The notes below the pieces were generated by a model. That model did not search any database and was not told the origin of the DNA. It saw only the letters and a list, made by a program, of their open reading frames with translations. Positions 39,401-49,128 of a stretch of DNA of 64,000 nt are shown piece after piece. How positions within the stretch are numbered: the first letter of the stretch is position 1; the number at the start of each line of letters is the position of its first letter. The position numbers and the translations under genes were made by a program. The stretch is from Nitrospirota bacterium. GTDB lineage: Bacteria; Nitrospirota; Nitrospiria; Nitrospirales; Nitrospiraceae. Location: NCBI GenBank assembly GCA_030684575.1, contig JAUXVD010000014.1, positions 124,001-188,000 of the forward strand, read 5' to 3'.

Positions 39401-39829
39401 GACGAAATCAGCGGGCAGCAGTTCTGTGCGAAGCTGACCGAGCTGGCCGTGACCATGGAGAGCGTGCAGGGGATTCATTTTTCTCTCGATCTCGCGGTGG
39501 AAGCCGCCAGGCGGTTGACTCCGTTGGGCGCGTTTCATATTCTTCACATCGTGCAAGAGGCGATGAGCAACAGCCTTCGCCATTCAAAGAGCCGAAGCGG
39601 TCATGTCTCCCTGCAGATGAAAAATGGGCGCATCTGCCTTGAGGTCACCGACGAGGGGGTCGGGTTCAATTTCACGGACGCTCTCGGACAGGGGCACGGG
39701 TTACAGAATATGACTGCGCGAGCGCACAAGCTTGGCGCGAACTTTCAGATCATCTCAAAACCTGGATCGGGGGTTCAGATTCTCGTCGAACTCTCGCTGG
39801 AGGATCAGCATGCTCGCGCAAGCAGTTAA
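36470..39829 (+). CDS. Membrane histidine kinase with six PAS domains (NarX-like core)
   Basis: 1119 residues. The N-terminus has about four membrane helices (20-115), then six PAS/PAC repeats by my count, each closed by an ITERK- or ITDRK-type end (about 130-1000). The kinase core is of the HisKA_3 type, with the phospho-acceptor in DLHDNIIQTIYAIG near residue 925 and an HATPase with QEAMSNSLRHSKS and DEGVGFNF. No ligand-specific residues can be read, so the signal is unknown; redox or small-molecule sensing is typical of PAS. It overlaps the response regulator gene by 20 bases. ATG 36470 is taken as start; ATG 36494 is an alternative. Confidence 0.88.
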   Translation: MARHALLSMTQRSINQRRGMSLAIVLGAAAAYELAFASLYQIAGDVVAAFTVIPVAVAGWLLGARVGLVAGLLGSALNIMNFTLVGKVGWEVVIRWWPIVVASLALGLMAGWAGERAAHAKRESRESNQERDKFFDLSMDLLCIAGADGYFKRLNPAWERALGFSREELCSKPFMEFIHPDDRPRTKDVLEKLSRGEPAINFENRYRCHDGSYRWLTWVSPAPKQEPPMLYATARDITERKRIEEALRESEERYRLLTDATFDGIAIHDQGIMIEASSGLERMFGYGPGELIGKHVLDLVADESREMVIANMRQGGQGPYESVGRRKDGSIFYGEVVVKPYRYKGRDVRLVAGRDITERKQMEQALWPANDELEQRVAQRTKELVVANDALCHARAWQRDLIEAIPGIVWECNARTWRFSFVNHQAELVLGYPVQRWLDEPDFWQTHIHPDDRDGVIEYCLASLRDTRKYSFEYRMIAADGRTVWLQDIVTVETDEQGPAILRGIMLDITERKRAEEALRESEARFRSLFEEVPIAYQSLDIEGRYLDANKGLCTLLGYSPDELLGKPFDDFWPSDTRQFFPDELSRFIRNGGETKHLRLRRKDGKEIAVILNGRVQRDLKGNFVRAHCILTDITDQKLIEEDLRRSKIFIDSVLENLPSMIFVKEAKDLRFFRFNKAGEELLGYRRDELLGKNDYDIFPKEEADFFITKDREVLRSGCLLDIPEEPIQTRGNGLRFLHTKKIPICGTDGTPQYLLGISEDITDRKQAEEALQQNEARLNAAQRIAHIGSWDLDLVENILTWSDEIYRIFEIDSSHFGASYAAFLELVHPDDRQFVNESYTESVADRTCYNIEHRLLMSDGRVKFIHEQCETFYSPGGRPTRSIGTTQDITDRKQAEEALRKSEEQLRKVLEEREQLSQDLHDNIIQTIYAIGMSLEECRYLVQEDRQTADKKLEHAVVCLNRVISDVRMYIVWDKHDEISGQQFCAKLTELAVTMESVQGIHFSLDLAVEAARRLTPLGAFHILHIVQEAMSNSLRHSKSRSGHVSLQMKNGRICLEVTDEGVGFNFTDALGQGHGLQNMTARAHKLGANFQIISKPGSGVQILVELSLEDQHARASS

Positions 39830-40469
39830 GCCGGTTCGGTTGCTCCTCGTGGACGACCACGAGGTGGTTCGTATGGGCCTGGAGACGTTGTTCCGAAGAG
39901 CCGGGACGGTTCAAGTGGTGGGTGAGGCGAATACCGTCGCGTCCGCCGTCACCGAGGCGATCCGTCTTCGACCCGACATCGTGCTGTTAGATCTCCGCTT
40001 GCCTGACGGCAGTGGCATTGATGCGTGCCGGGAGATTATGGGGACATGTCCCGGCACACATGTCGTCTTTCTCACGTCGTTTGCGGATGAGCATGCGGTA
40101 TTGTCGACTACGTTTGCCGGTGCGAAAGGGTATCTCTTGAAAACGATCGGGGGGACAGCCTTGGTTCAGGCCATTCACGCCATAGCCGGCGGGCAGTCCA
40201 TTCTCGATCCCGCCGTGACGGAGTCTGTCCTCGTTCGTATGCGATCCCTTTCGACGATGGACGCCAATAGCCAAAATGTCATGTTGTCTCCCCAAGAGCA
40301 ACGGATCTTGCCCTTGGTGGCCGATGGAAAGACCAACAAGGAAATTGCCGTCACTCTCGGTCTGAGCGACAAGACGATCAAAAGTTATCTGTCCAATATC
40401 TTTGAGAAGCTTCAAGTCACCAGCCGCACGCAAGCCGCCGCCATGTTCATCAAGCAGCATCCCAACTAG
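39810..40469 (+). CDS. NarL/LuxR-family response regulator
   Basis: 219 residues from ATG 39810, preceded by GGAGGATC and overlapping the kinase gene; the longer frame would lie deep inside that gene. The receiver has acidic pocket DDHE, phospho-acceptor Asp in VLLDLRLPDG, and Lys in YLLKT. The C-terminal LuxR-type helix-turn-helix includes LSPQEQRILPLVADGKTNKEIA and SDKTIKSYLSNIFEKL. It is the obvious partner of the six-PAS kinase. Targets are unknown. Confidence 0.92.
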   Translation: MLAQAVKPVRLLLVDDHEVVRMGLETLFRRAGTVQVVGEANTVASAVTEAIRLRPDIVLLDLRLPDGSGIDACREIMGTCPGTHVVFLTSFADEHAVLSTTFAGAKGYLLKTIGGTALVQAIHAIAGGQSILDPAVTESVLVRMRSLSTMDANSQNVMLSPQEQRILPLVADGKTNKEIAVTLGLSDKTIKSYLSNIFEKLQVTSRTQAAAMFIKQHPN

Positions 40470-40640
40470 CTCCATTCGGCGGTAGCTGAGTACCGCCGAA
40501 AAACCTACGCTCCCATCGCCTTCCGCCGATACCCCGTTTCCCACTTCTGGTCCATAGTGCTGGGAAGTGGAGATCTGATTTGTGGTATTGGCAGCAAGCG
40601 CCATGTGTGGCGACATTAACCAGAGAGTCGTCATAAGCTG

Positions 40641-41429
40641 ATGGCGACGATTCTTCTGATTGCGGAAGAAGGGAGACTCCTTGAGCAGCTCGATGCCGCA
40701 TTACGCCTGTTGGGGCATACGGTCACCCTCGCAACCGAGGAGCAGACGGGCTGGATGCTCTTCGAGTCAACGCATCCCGACATTACCATGCTGAGCCTCG
40801 ACCTTTCAGAAGCTGCTGGGATTGATCTGCTCCGGAAGCTGCGGGACGCCGATTCTGAAGCGGTTGTCATCGGGTTAACAGGGGATGAAACAGGCGAGCA
40901 GCATCGTGCCGCCCGTGAGTTGGGCGCCAGCGTGGTACTTCAGAAGCCGTTCATGCCGGCAGATCTGGACCAGGCTCTTCGCCAGCTGTCACCATCGCCT
41001 GACTTTGCCGCTCTAAGTGGCTGCCCAATAGCTTCAGTCCTTGTTGTCGATGATGAGGTGCCGATCCTGCAACTCCTTCGCAAGACGCTCGAAGGGGCAG
41101 GCTACCAGGTCTGGGAGGCATTGACCGGGAATGAAGGGCTGCGGCAGGTCTGTGCACAGCCCATTGATGTGGTGATCACCGATATCCTGATGTCAGACAT
41201 GGATGGTCTGGAGATGATCGGGGAGCTGCATCGGAACTTCCCGAAGGTCCGAATCATCGCGATATCCGGCGGAAGCAAATATTTGGATTACTGTGCCGTC
41301 GCCAAGATGTTGGGTGCCCACGAAACACTGAACAAGCCGTTTGAGCTGCAACAGCTTCTGGAGGCAGTCGCCCGGCAGGTTGGCGAGATGTCTCACTCGG
41401 ATATCAGGACGACCGACCCTCCCGTATAG
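40641..41429 (+). CDS. Tandem receiver protein with a degenerate first domain
   Basis: 262 residues, two receiver domains and no output domain. In the first (about 1-118) the expected phospho-acceptor position in PDITMLSLDL aligns with Ser rather than Asp, and the acidic pair is EE; Lys in LQKPF is kept. The second (about 128-250) is canonical: VVDDE, Asp in VVITDILMSDMDG, Ser in IAISGG and Lys in LNKPF. Such proteins act as phosphate sinks or adaptors. It lies 171 bases after the LuxR-type regulator and may extend that pathway, but it has its own upstream gap. Confidence 0.8.
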   Translation: MATILLIAEEGRLLEQLDAALRLLGHTVTLATEEQTGWMLFESTHPDITMLSLDLSEAAGIDLLRKLRDADSEAVVIGLTGDETGEQHRAARELGASVVLQKPFMPADLDQALRQLSPSPDFAALSGCPIASVLVVDDEVPILQLLRKTLEGAGYQVWEALTGNEGLRQVCAQPIDVVITDILMSDMDGLEMIGELHRNFPKVRIIAISGGSKYLDYCAVAKMLGAHETLNKPFELQQLLEAVARQVGEMSHSDIRTTDPPV

Positions 41430-41564
41430 ACGTTCACCCCACACAACGAATCCTCATCACAAGAGTATCAAGAAACTTTACGAGTTCTACTGGATGGAGA
41501 CGGGCGTGGGATTCGGAGCGTATCGCCGAGAGCTCGGACCAGATCGGACCGTCAAAACCTCGGC

Positions 41565-42017
41565 TTAACGCAATGAGATGACCAGGACTGTGAGCCACAC
41601 GATGGCGAACACAAAGGGTGAGAAGAGCAGATACCACTTCGACGGAACTGCGCCAAAGGCTCTTGAAATAGGTGAGACACGTTCCCGATAGGGCGTGGTC
41701 TGCAGGATCGAAAATCTGGAGTCGTTGGGGTATCGCGATTGGAGTTCTTGCAGCTTATGCTGCCAGATGTCTTGGAACAAGACCGTTCTCCCGATCGAGA
41801 ACATCCAGATCAGACAGAAGACCGCCGCCGCCAAGTAGACATACCACTTCGACCCGCTCACGCCGCCGCTGATGTTGACCGCAGAGGCCAGCAGACCGTT
41901 CACCGCCAGCAGCATCTGCAGCTTGGTCGTCTTGATCGGATTTTCCTTCGACCATAAATCGAGGAGCACCTTGTAGTTCAGATAATCCTGCTCGATTTGG
42001 TTTCCCTGGTCACTCAT
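41565..42017 (-). CDS. Small membrane protein, function unknown
   Basis: 150 residues from ATG 42017, which has GGAGA upstream; the longer frame from 42074 is unlikely. The N-terminal helix (YLNYKVLLDLWSKENPIKT) is cytoplasmic in style. Three or four hydrophobic segments follow, around KLQMLLAVNGLLASAVNIS, WYVYLAAAVFCLIWMFSIG and the C-terminal YLLFSPFVFAIVWLTVLVIS. I do not recognise a named family. It is transcribed toward the double-receiver gene and stands alone. Confidence 0.65.
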   Translation of the reverse strand: MSDQGNQIEQDYLNYKVLLDLWSKENPIKTTKLQMLLAVNGLLASAVNISGGVSGSKWYVYLAAAVFCLIWMFSIGRTVLFQDIWQHKLQELQSRYPNDSRFSILQTTPYRERVSPISRAFGAVPSKWYLLFSPFVFAIVWLTVLVISLR

Positions 42018-42278
42018 CGTGAAATCTCCGCGATTAACTCGTGTGGAGCATAGACGTGAGAGATGCCCGAGCAACGATAAGCAAAGAGGACTATTCAGTC
42101 AAGTGCGTATCTGTATGGGAACGCAGGTGGGGGCGCTCCGTACATACATCCCTGGCCAAGCCTCGATGTGGCTCCACTCCTCCGGTGACTCGGTTTCCAC
42201 CAGGCCCTGCTACCTACTGCATGAGGAAACTCAGAAGGTCTCCGGCTTCTTCTGTGCACGAAGAGCCTCAATTCCTAT

Positions 42279-42845
42279 TTAGGTTTGCAACTCGGGGATC
42301 GCAGTGACAAATAAATCAAAAAGATGCCCATCTCCCTTGGAGCGCTCCTCGCATTTCGAGACAAACTCGACAGGGATCTCGAACAGGGACGACGCCCCTT
42401 TCCTTGGGTGAGGAGACGTAAGGATATGAAAGTTTTTTTCACGAGTCAGATAACGGTCTATCTCCTCGTCCGCGGCATACCCAACATAGAAAATGATCCC
42501 ATTGTGCTTCTGAATCTCCAGCGCGAACGTATCGCCTCGCGTTGCGCGTAACGTGACGACGTTGCACAGGGAGAACCCATATACACCATTCGGCACATCT
42601 TCTATTTTTATTCCCTCTTCCTGTTCGGTGAGGGCTCTCAGTTGATGCTGGTGCCGCAGCCTCAGTACCTCTCTAGGGACTGCATCCCCCTCCGGGATCT
42701 TTTCGGCATAACGCTGCGTGCTTTTCGCTGGCTGGTCGCTACTCCACATGTCGGTGACATGAATCGAAGAATTCAATCCGACGAGATACACCACCCCTCC
42801 CAACCCAAGGGGCACAGCGATGAGAAGCAGAACCCACCGTTTCAT
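42279..42845 (-). CDS. Membrane-anchored protein, function unknown
   Basis: 188 residues from ATG 42845, chosen because it gives a clear N-terminal signal anchor (MKRWVLLLIAVPLGLGGVVYLVGL); the longer frame to 43004 adds an unlikely segment. The rest is hydrophilic, with a mixed beta region ending in LFDLFVTAIPELQT, and no catalytic motif that I recognise. It would face the periplasm. Base composition is a little lower in GC than in the core genes. Confidence 0.6.
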   Translation of the reverse strand: MKRWVLLLIAVPLGLGGVVYLVGLNSSIHVTDMWSSDQPAKSTQRYAEKIPEGDAVPREVLRLRHQHQLRALTEQEEGIKIEDVPNGVYGFSLCNVVTLRATRGDTFALEIQKHNGIIFYVGYAADEEIDRYLTREKNFHILTSPHPRKGASSLFEIPVEFVSKCEERSKGDGHLFDLFVTAIPELQT

Positions 42846-43477
42846 GACTGATAGAATACGCCCAAGTACCTCTGAAGTAAAAAGAAGCCTGCATATGAGG
42901 GGTGGAAGGAAGGCGTTAGACCCTATCGTTTTGAGCGAGGTCAACACAGGAGTACGCAAGTAGGCTGCAAGAGCTGAGGGGTAGAAGATTGCGAGCCGTG
43001 ACATCCCGAGCTGATCAACATTCTAGAGCTGCTCGTCCAACCAGATTCCTCATCGCAACGGCACACGGAATTTGTTCATTTCTGAGCCTGGCCGATCCTC
43101 GGCGGGTCCCCGCGCCTCCGGTGACCTCCGTTCCGCCAGCCCCCCCTATGGCAACAGGAAATTTCGAATGTCCAAATTTTCTTGTCTGGGAAGAGCGCAT
43201 GCCAGATAGCTTATGGCTCGGAGCAAAACGGAGCGTGGGAACCAAGAGGGAGCTCGCCCGTCGCCATCGGCGAGTCGTCAGACTTCGGCAGGAGCTGGGT
43301 GTCTGACACCTTTTTCTTTCCAATCCCTGTAGAATTGAACACTAACGACCAGGATAAACCTTCAGGCCGGTCAGTAGCCAATCGAATTATTTTGGTTGGG
43401 AACTAACCAACAAGGCTTCAGCTTTTCGAGCGATCCTCTGCGGAAAAATATTGGCTAGGATGATCACATTCCCAATA
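42846..43477. other. Gene-poor stretch with a possible mobile-element remnant
   Basis: 632 bases. Open frames exist on both strands around 42989-43323 but have unbalanced composition and overlap each other; I do not call them. A near-palindrome GGTGTCTGACACC followed by a T-run (43298-43315) resembles REP-type sequences known to accompany RAYT transposases. No transposase is present. Confidence 0.45.
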
Positions 43478-44524
43478 TCATTCTGCATATGGCAACCTGA
43501 TGCGTTGATTTGGTTCTAATCCAAGTGTCTGGTAGAGCTCAGTGCGGATCATAAAGCTCATGGCACCCGCAGTACGTCCCTTGAGCGCGGGTACCGAATC
43601 CGCTGCGTCGATTAGAACTAATTCCCATTCAGCTACTGTGATGGTCACATCCTCGCCAGGGTGTGCTTTTTTGATTCTGGCACGAGCCCATTTCTTCCAG
43701 TAGTCGTCAAAGGCCCTATGTTGCGCACGCGGTAGAAGAACAGTTAATGCGTGATCACGGACATAATTTGACAGTTCGCTGACAGATGAACTGTTTACCA
43801 TATGCGCAGATTCAACATTTTTGCCTGAACCTAATCGGAAAGCCGTCTTCTCCTTGTGTTGCTGTGCTGCAAGGTCCACGTTCAAGCCAGATCTCTGACC
43901 TTCTTTAATCATCGTCTCGCCCAGGCCCGTGGGTGCTGCCCCAGTGGCCTGCAAAAAACGCTGGACGGCCAGGGCGACGGCCCGGTTCGTCTCCGCCCTG
44001 TTGACCTCGAGCTGCTGTTGGGTGACGCGGTCTAACGTGACATTCGCGTTCAGGCGCTGCTGGGTAACACGATCGGCCGCCCGGTTGGCCTCGATCCGAC
44101 TGGCCTCTGTCCGCTGCTGGTTGACGCGGTCCGCCGAGTGAATGGCCTCCACGCGACTGGCCTCTGTCCGCTGCTGGTTGACGCGGTCCCCTGACCGAAT
44201 CGCATCCCGCCGTGACGTATTTTCTCTAGGATTAAGAATGCGATTAAAATCGACCTTGGGCGTTTCCTGTTTTCTATCAAACTGGCGCGCGGCGTCGTTG
44301 CGTGCCCGGCGTGAAGCCTCCTGCTGCGCGGCCTGTCGTGCGGACTCACGCGCACGATCTTCCTGTCGACTGGCATTATCCCGTGCTAGGCGGCTGGACT
44401 CCTCCCGTGCGCGCGCGCCATAATCATCACGCGCCCATAGGGGGGCGAGCTGGGCGGAAACACCGAAAATGAAAAGAACTGAAATACAAGCTAGACAGTT
44501 GAGAACTATCCTCCACTTGTCCAT
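43478..44524 (-). CDS. Exported repeat protein with a possible polymorphic-toxin-like C-terminus
   Basis: 348 residues. A signal peptide is visible (hydrophobic core CLACISVLFIFGVSA, residues 9-23). Residues 35-90 are Arg/Ala/Glu-rich helix. Residues about 110-190 hold imperfect 19-residue repeats built on DRVNQQRTEASR. The C-terminal 130 residues are a folded domain with SAHMVNSSSV, TVLLPRAQHRAFDDYW and, near the end, PALKGRTAGAM and LGLEPNQRIRLPY. The spaced His residues recall nuclease-type or protective-antigen toxin tips, but I cannot name a family. No immunity gene is evident nearby. It stands alone, next to an AT-rich island. Confidence 0.65.
   Translation of the reverse strand: MDKWRIVLNCLACISVLFIFGVSAQLAPLWARDDYGARAREESSRLARDNASRQEDRARESARQAAQQEASRRARNDAARQFDRKQETPKVDFNRILNPRENTSRRDAIRSGDRVNQQRTEASRVEAIHSADRVNQQRTEASRIEANRAADRVTQQRLNANVTLDRVTQQQLEVNRAETNRAVALAVQRFLQATGAAPTGLGETMIKEGQRSGLNVDLAAQQHKEKTAFRLGSGKNVESAHMVNSSSVSELSNYVRDHALTVLLPRAQHRAFDDYWKKWARARIKKAHPGEDVTITVAEWELVLIDAADSVPALKGRTAGAMSFMIRTELYQTLGLEPNQRIRLPYAE
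43995..44189 (-). repeat. 57-base tandem repeat within the exported protein gene
   Basis: Two nearly identical units (CTGGCCTCTGTCCGCTGCTG starting at 44100 and again at 44157) plus decayed copies below encode the 19-residue DRVNQQRTEASR repeats. The 57-base period keeps the reading frame. Confidence 0.8.
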
Positions 44525-45203
44525 TTAAACCCTCGCCCCAGAATCTGCATCATATCTGCCCTACATTTAGGCACAACCTCGAACCCGCATACGCCCGGTA
44601 TTCAAAATGCGTGAAAGAGACTCGTTTCAATCGCCAACTTCCAACGACTCATGGTTATTATCTTTTCCAATCGCAAAATCAATCAGCAATAAATGTGCCG
44701 ACTAAAATGGGAAGTACTAGTTTTTTCAGGCTAACATAAACAAGCATTTGAAAGGACTACTCTCGATTTTCAAAAGAGGAAAGTATCTAAAAAGAGCCAC
44801 CTAGAGTATCAAATGAGGTACAGCAGAAAGACCAACCGACATCCCGCTCCAAGCAGGTACCTGCGCTGGTTCAGAACTCTGCATTCCCCGACTTGGTCAC
44901 TCACCAGTCGAGATCCCCAACTTGCGGAGGTCCTCTCGCGTATCCCCCTACCGGTCCACTGAAAATCCAGGATGACCTTTCTGACTGACCGATGAGCAGT
45001 CTAAAGTCGCAGGCGAACATGGGCTCTCGAACGAAACAGACTCAGCAGAATTGACAAACATAAGGCTGATGACCTTAAACTTTTCATAACGAAGACCACC
45101 TACGTCGGGTTTGACGGAGTCAATTAATCGGCTAAGAATGCGACGCCATTACACGCTTCTGTATTGAAAAGAAAGCGAGACCGTCCAACAGAATAAATTT
45201 TCC
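44525..45203. other. AT-rich non-coding stretch
   Basis: 679 bases of clearly lower GC than the flanks, especially 44600-44820, with no plausible gene on either strand. Its composition suggests acquired DNA. I see no inverted repeats or direct repeats marking its ends. Confidence 0.5.
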
Positions 45204-45536
45204 TTGTTAAAAATCCTGTTCGGAAATTTCCCGTATAAACTTCGTCCTTCTTCGGAAACGAGTTTTGCGTTTGGCAATGTTTCAGGAGGCAACAAGGAAG
45301 TGTCGATAACGGACAAAGTGCTTACCGTGTACCGGCTGGAGAAAAATGGTCGGAAAACTGAAGAGATAAAACTTGACCGCAACCAGTTTACAGGATTGCT
45401 GATCGGCGTTCGTGTCAACGGAGACGGACCCGCTGAAATTGGAGTGAGAGCCCCTGGCGAACTTCTGCTCTGGCTCCAACTTTTTGAGGGGGGGAGCGGT
45501 GCCAATTTGGTGCCAAAACACCATGATCCACAATGA
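45204..45536 (+). CDS. Possible small protein or gene fragment, unknown
   Basis: A 110-residue frame with protein-like composition in its middle (KVLTVYRLEKNGRKTEEIKL, then GPAEIGVRAPGELLLWLQLF). Only a TTG is available as start and there is no good ribosome binding site, so it may be the remains of a longer gene. A minus-strand frame overlaps it (45149-45559) but is Ser/Phe/Arg-rich and less convincing. It lies inside the AT-rich island. Confidence 0.3.
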   Translation: MLKILFGNFPYKLRPSSETSFAFGNVSGGNKEVSITDKVLTVYRLEKNGRKTEEIKLDRNQFTGLLIGVRVNGDGPAEIGVRAPGELLLWLQLFEGGSGANLVPKHHDPQ

Positions 45537-45725
45537 GCTGTGCGATCATGAAACTTCATTTTTTGCCGCTTATTCCTCTTGCTGAGAGTCTTCAGGTAAG
45601 TCCTTGGTGGGACACTTAATCAGCGGACTACACTCCAGTTTTAAATCGCTGGACCGGCATTAAAATCTTAAGTATTATCATCTCATTCATCCAATCATTG
45701 ATGAATGCTTGTGAGAGGTTGACGC

Positions 45726-45908
45726 ATGGCCCCTGTTATCCGAATCGCATGAGCTCTGCTGGCGGGTATCCTCGGAGTCGCCGTACTAGCGTACCCAGGG
45801 ACTCAACTGGTTACCGCAACAGGCTCTCTCTCAAGCCGCACTCTAGTGCTGCTCACGGTTCTTAGTGGTGCGGTAGTGGCCCTTGCTGGGTTTGGGAGAC
45901 TTCGCTAA
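45726..45908 (+). pseudogene. Small membrane-protein gene interrupted by TGA
   Basis: From ATG 45726 the frame reads MAPVIRIA, then TGA at 45750, then 51 further codons to TAA at 45906-45908. The downstream part looks like two short hydrophobic helices (LLAGILGVAVLAYPG and LVLLTVLSGAVVALAG). A GAGG is nine bases before the ATG. The simplest reading is a nonsense mutation in a small membrane protein; use of a later non-ATG start is possible. Confidence 0.4.
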
Positions 45909-46153
45909 CCGTCGCGCGCGGCTTGTTTTCTGCCACTTCCCTTTCTCCTCATCTGGAAAATTGAGCTCCAGCAAACGGGCTCGTGGGTCGCATGGATAGC
46001 ATAAAGCCCGCAATCCTTCTTTGGCCCGTACTCAGGTACCAGTGGTGCGCGAGATACTATGGATGGCGAGCATCGGTGGATGTGACTGACCAGTGGGGGG
46101 TATCACGATTTGGTGCCTTTGAAGCATAAAGGGCCGCTTTCTTAACCATAAAC

Positions 46154-46182
46154 AAAAAGGCCACCGTTTCCGGTGGCCTTTT
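46154..46182. terminator. Bidirectional intrinsic terminator
   Basis: AAAAAGGCCACCG and CGGTGGCCTTTT form a perfect stem around TTTC. The A-run on the left and T-run on the right give U-tracts on both strands, so it can end minus-strand transcription from ahcY as well as plus-strand transcription. Confidence 0.85.
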
Positions 46183-46307
46183 CATTAATCCCTCTCCTTA
46201 TTCTGGTAGGAGTGGTGCGAAGGTGGTTCCTATTGCGCGCATCGAACGAGCACAGTTTTATCGTGCGCGTTCTGCGAGCAGGGGGACCACTGCGCGCTGC
46301 TCCGTTC

Positions 46308-47603
<1,296 letters not shown>

Positions 47604-47607
47604 TCAG

Positions 47608-47642
47608 AAAAAGGGGGGCCGGATTTTTCAATCCGGCCCCCC
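47608..47642 (-). terminator. Intrinsic terminator of metK
   Basis: GGGGGGCCGGATT and AATCCGGCCCCCC pair perfectly around TTTC. On the minus strand the stem is followed by TTTTT, the expected orientation to end metK transcription 22 bases after its stop codon. Confidence 0.88.
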
Positions 47643-47663
47643 CTGTCATCGGTCCGGTCTAAA

Positions 47664-48812
47664 TTACAGGCCTGCGTCTTTGCGCAAGAGTTTGGCCTTG
47701 TCGGTCTTTTCCCAGGTGAACTCCGGTTCGCTCCGACCGAAGTGCCCGTATGATGCCGTCTTTCGGAAGATCGGTCGGCGGAGCTTGAGATGGTCGATGA
47801 TGCCGCGCGGGGTCAAGGGGAAGTGCTTCCGCACAAGCTTGTCCAGATTCTCGACCGCCACCTTTTCCGTGTCCATCGTGTCGACCAGCACTGAGACGGG
47901 GTCGGCGACGCCGATGGCATAGGCGAGCTGCACTTCGCATTTTCTCGCCAGCCCGGCGGCGACGATGTTTTTCGCGATGTAGCGGGCCATATATGAGGCC
48001 GATCGGTCTACCTTCGTGGGATCCTTGCCGGAGAAGCAGCCGCCTCCATGGCTACCGTGACCGCCGTAGGTGTCGACGATGATCTTGCGGCCCGTCAGCC
48101 CTGTGTCGCCCATCGGACCGCCGACCACGAAGCGGCCGGTAGGATTGATGTGGTGTTTCACGCTAGTCGGGTCATAGAGCCCTTTCGGCATCATGGGCCG
48201 GATGACTTTCTCCATGATGTCGCGCTCGATCTGCTTGTTGGTCACGTCGGGGCTATGCTGGGTCGATACGACGATGGTGTCGATCCGCACCGGTTTGCCG
48301 TTCTTGTACTCCACGGTCACTTGGGATTTGCCGTCGGGGCGGACCCAGGGGAGGATGTTCTTCTTCCGGACTTCGGCCAGCCGCTTGGTGAGCCGATGGG
48401 CGAGGACGATCGGCATGGGCATGAGTTCGGAGGTCTCGTCGCTGGCAAAGCCGAACATCAGTCCCTGGTCGCCGGCGCCGCCGGAATCCACGCCCATGGA
48501 GATGTCGCCCGATTGCTGGTGAATGGCGGTGAGAACGGAACAGGTGTGGTAGTCGAATCCCCAGGAGGCGTCGCAGTAGCCGACGTCTTTGATGACTTCG
48601 CGAATGATATCGGGAATCTCGACATAGGCCTTGGTGGAGATTTCACCGGCCACGAAGGCAATGCCGGTGGTCAGTATTGTCTCGCAGGCGACTCTGGCAA
48701 ACTTATCTTTTGCGATGATCGCATCCAGGATTCCGTCGGAGATCTGGTCGGCGATCTTATCGGGATGTCCTTCTGTCACAGACTCTGATGTGAACAGGTA
48801 GTTAGTTCTCAT
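47664..48812 (-). CDS. metK: S-adenosylmethionine synthetase
   Basis: 382 residues, the normal family length. N-terminal [16 protein letters not shown], the P-loop-like [16 protein letters not shown] and GFDYHTC are diagnostic. It makes SAM from methionine and ATP. The start ATG 48812 follows TGAGGAG. Upstream I found no SAM riboswitch core. It is divergent from the cytochrome c maturation cluster and upstream of ahcY, linking SAM synthesis with SAH removal. Confidence 0.97.
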   Translation of the reverse strand: MRTNYLFTSESVTEGHPDKIADQISDGILDAIIAKDKFARVACETILTTGIAFVAGEISTKAYVEIPDIIREVIKDVGYCDASWGFDYHTCSVLTAIHQQSGDISMGVDSGGAGDQGLMFGFASDETSELMPMPIVLAHRLTKRLAEVRKKNILPWVRPDGKSQVTVEYKNGKPVRIDTIVVSTQHSPDVTNKQIERDIMEKVIRPMMPKGLYDPTSVKHHINPTGRFVVGGPMGDTGLTGRKIIVDTYGGHGSHGGGCFSGKDPTKVDRSASYMARYIAKNIVAAGLARKCEVQLAYAIGVADPVSVLVDTMDTEKVAVENLDKLVRKHFPLTPRGIIDHLKLRRPIFRKTASYGHFGRSEPEFTWEKTDKAKLLRKDAGL

Positions 48813-49128
48813 TGGCTCCTCAATGGTCGGTTGGCGATAACCTCACGTATTGCCATGGAATACTAGTATGAGCGCGCCTCCTTTGTCTATTTCTTTCACG
48901 TCCTGGAACGTCAGGAGCGGCATCGCGCGCTTGCTTGACACCCCTTTTCAGGCACTTGTAAGATCACCGCGTCCTGCATTTCTCGCCTCTTTTCTTTACG
49001 CCACCACTAAGGGCGCGTCTGGGATTGGCCTACTCTCCACTGGCCACGATCGTTCGTCTGTGTAAGGCCTCGGATTCAACGAGCGGTGATAGGCTGTGCC
49101 TCGTGATGAGAAAAGGATTATCAATACG
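48813..49128. other. Divergent promoter region metK / resB
   Basis: 316 bases with no gene. The plus-strand promoter at 48935-48964 is clear. The metK promoter is not evident; a weak TAGACA/TACTAG pair on the minus strand near 48850-48880 is the best I see. Confidence 0.5.
48935..48964 (+). promoter_or_regulatory. Predicted sigma70 promoter of the ccs cluster
   Basis: TTGACA (48935-48940, perfect -35) is followed after 18 bases by TAAGAT (48959-48964). A start near 48971 would give a leader of about 158 bases before resB. Confidence 0.6.

Larger units (their letters stand above)
45537..46307. other. Gene-poor stretch between island and ahcY
   Basis: 771 bases containing one interrupted small membrane-protein frame (45726-45908) and an intrinsic terminator (46154-46182). 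Nothing else is supported; the long plus-strand frame over 46173-46688 is antisense to ahcY. Confidence 0.55.

Noticed and set aside
42989-43323. Small protein genes on either strand
   Set aside because: Two overlapping antisense frames with skewed Arg/Ser/Pro composition and no good ribosome binding sites; more likely non-coding.
45149-45559. 136-residue minus-strand gene
   Set aside because: Ser/Phe/Arg-rich shadow of the plus-strand frame at 45204-45536 with no clear start.
45726-45908. Selenocysteine or TGA-recoded small protein
   Set aside because: No SECIS-like hairpin directly after the TGA is evident and a hydrophobic two-helix protein has no need of selenocysteine; nonsense mutation is simpler.
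48813-48900. SAM or SAH riboswitch upstream of metK
   Set aside because: The minus-strand leader is short and lacks the conserved cores of the SAM and SAH riboswitches that I know.
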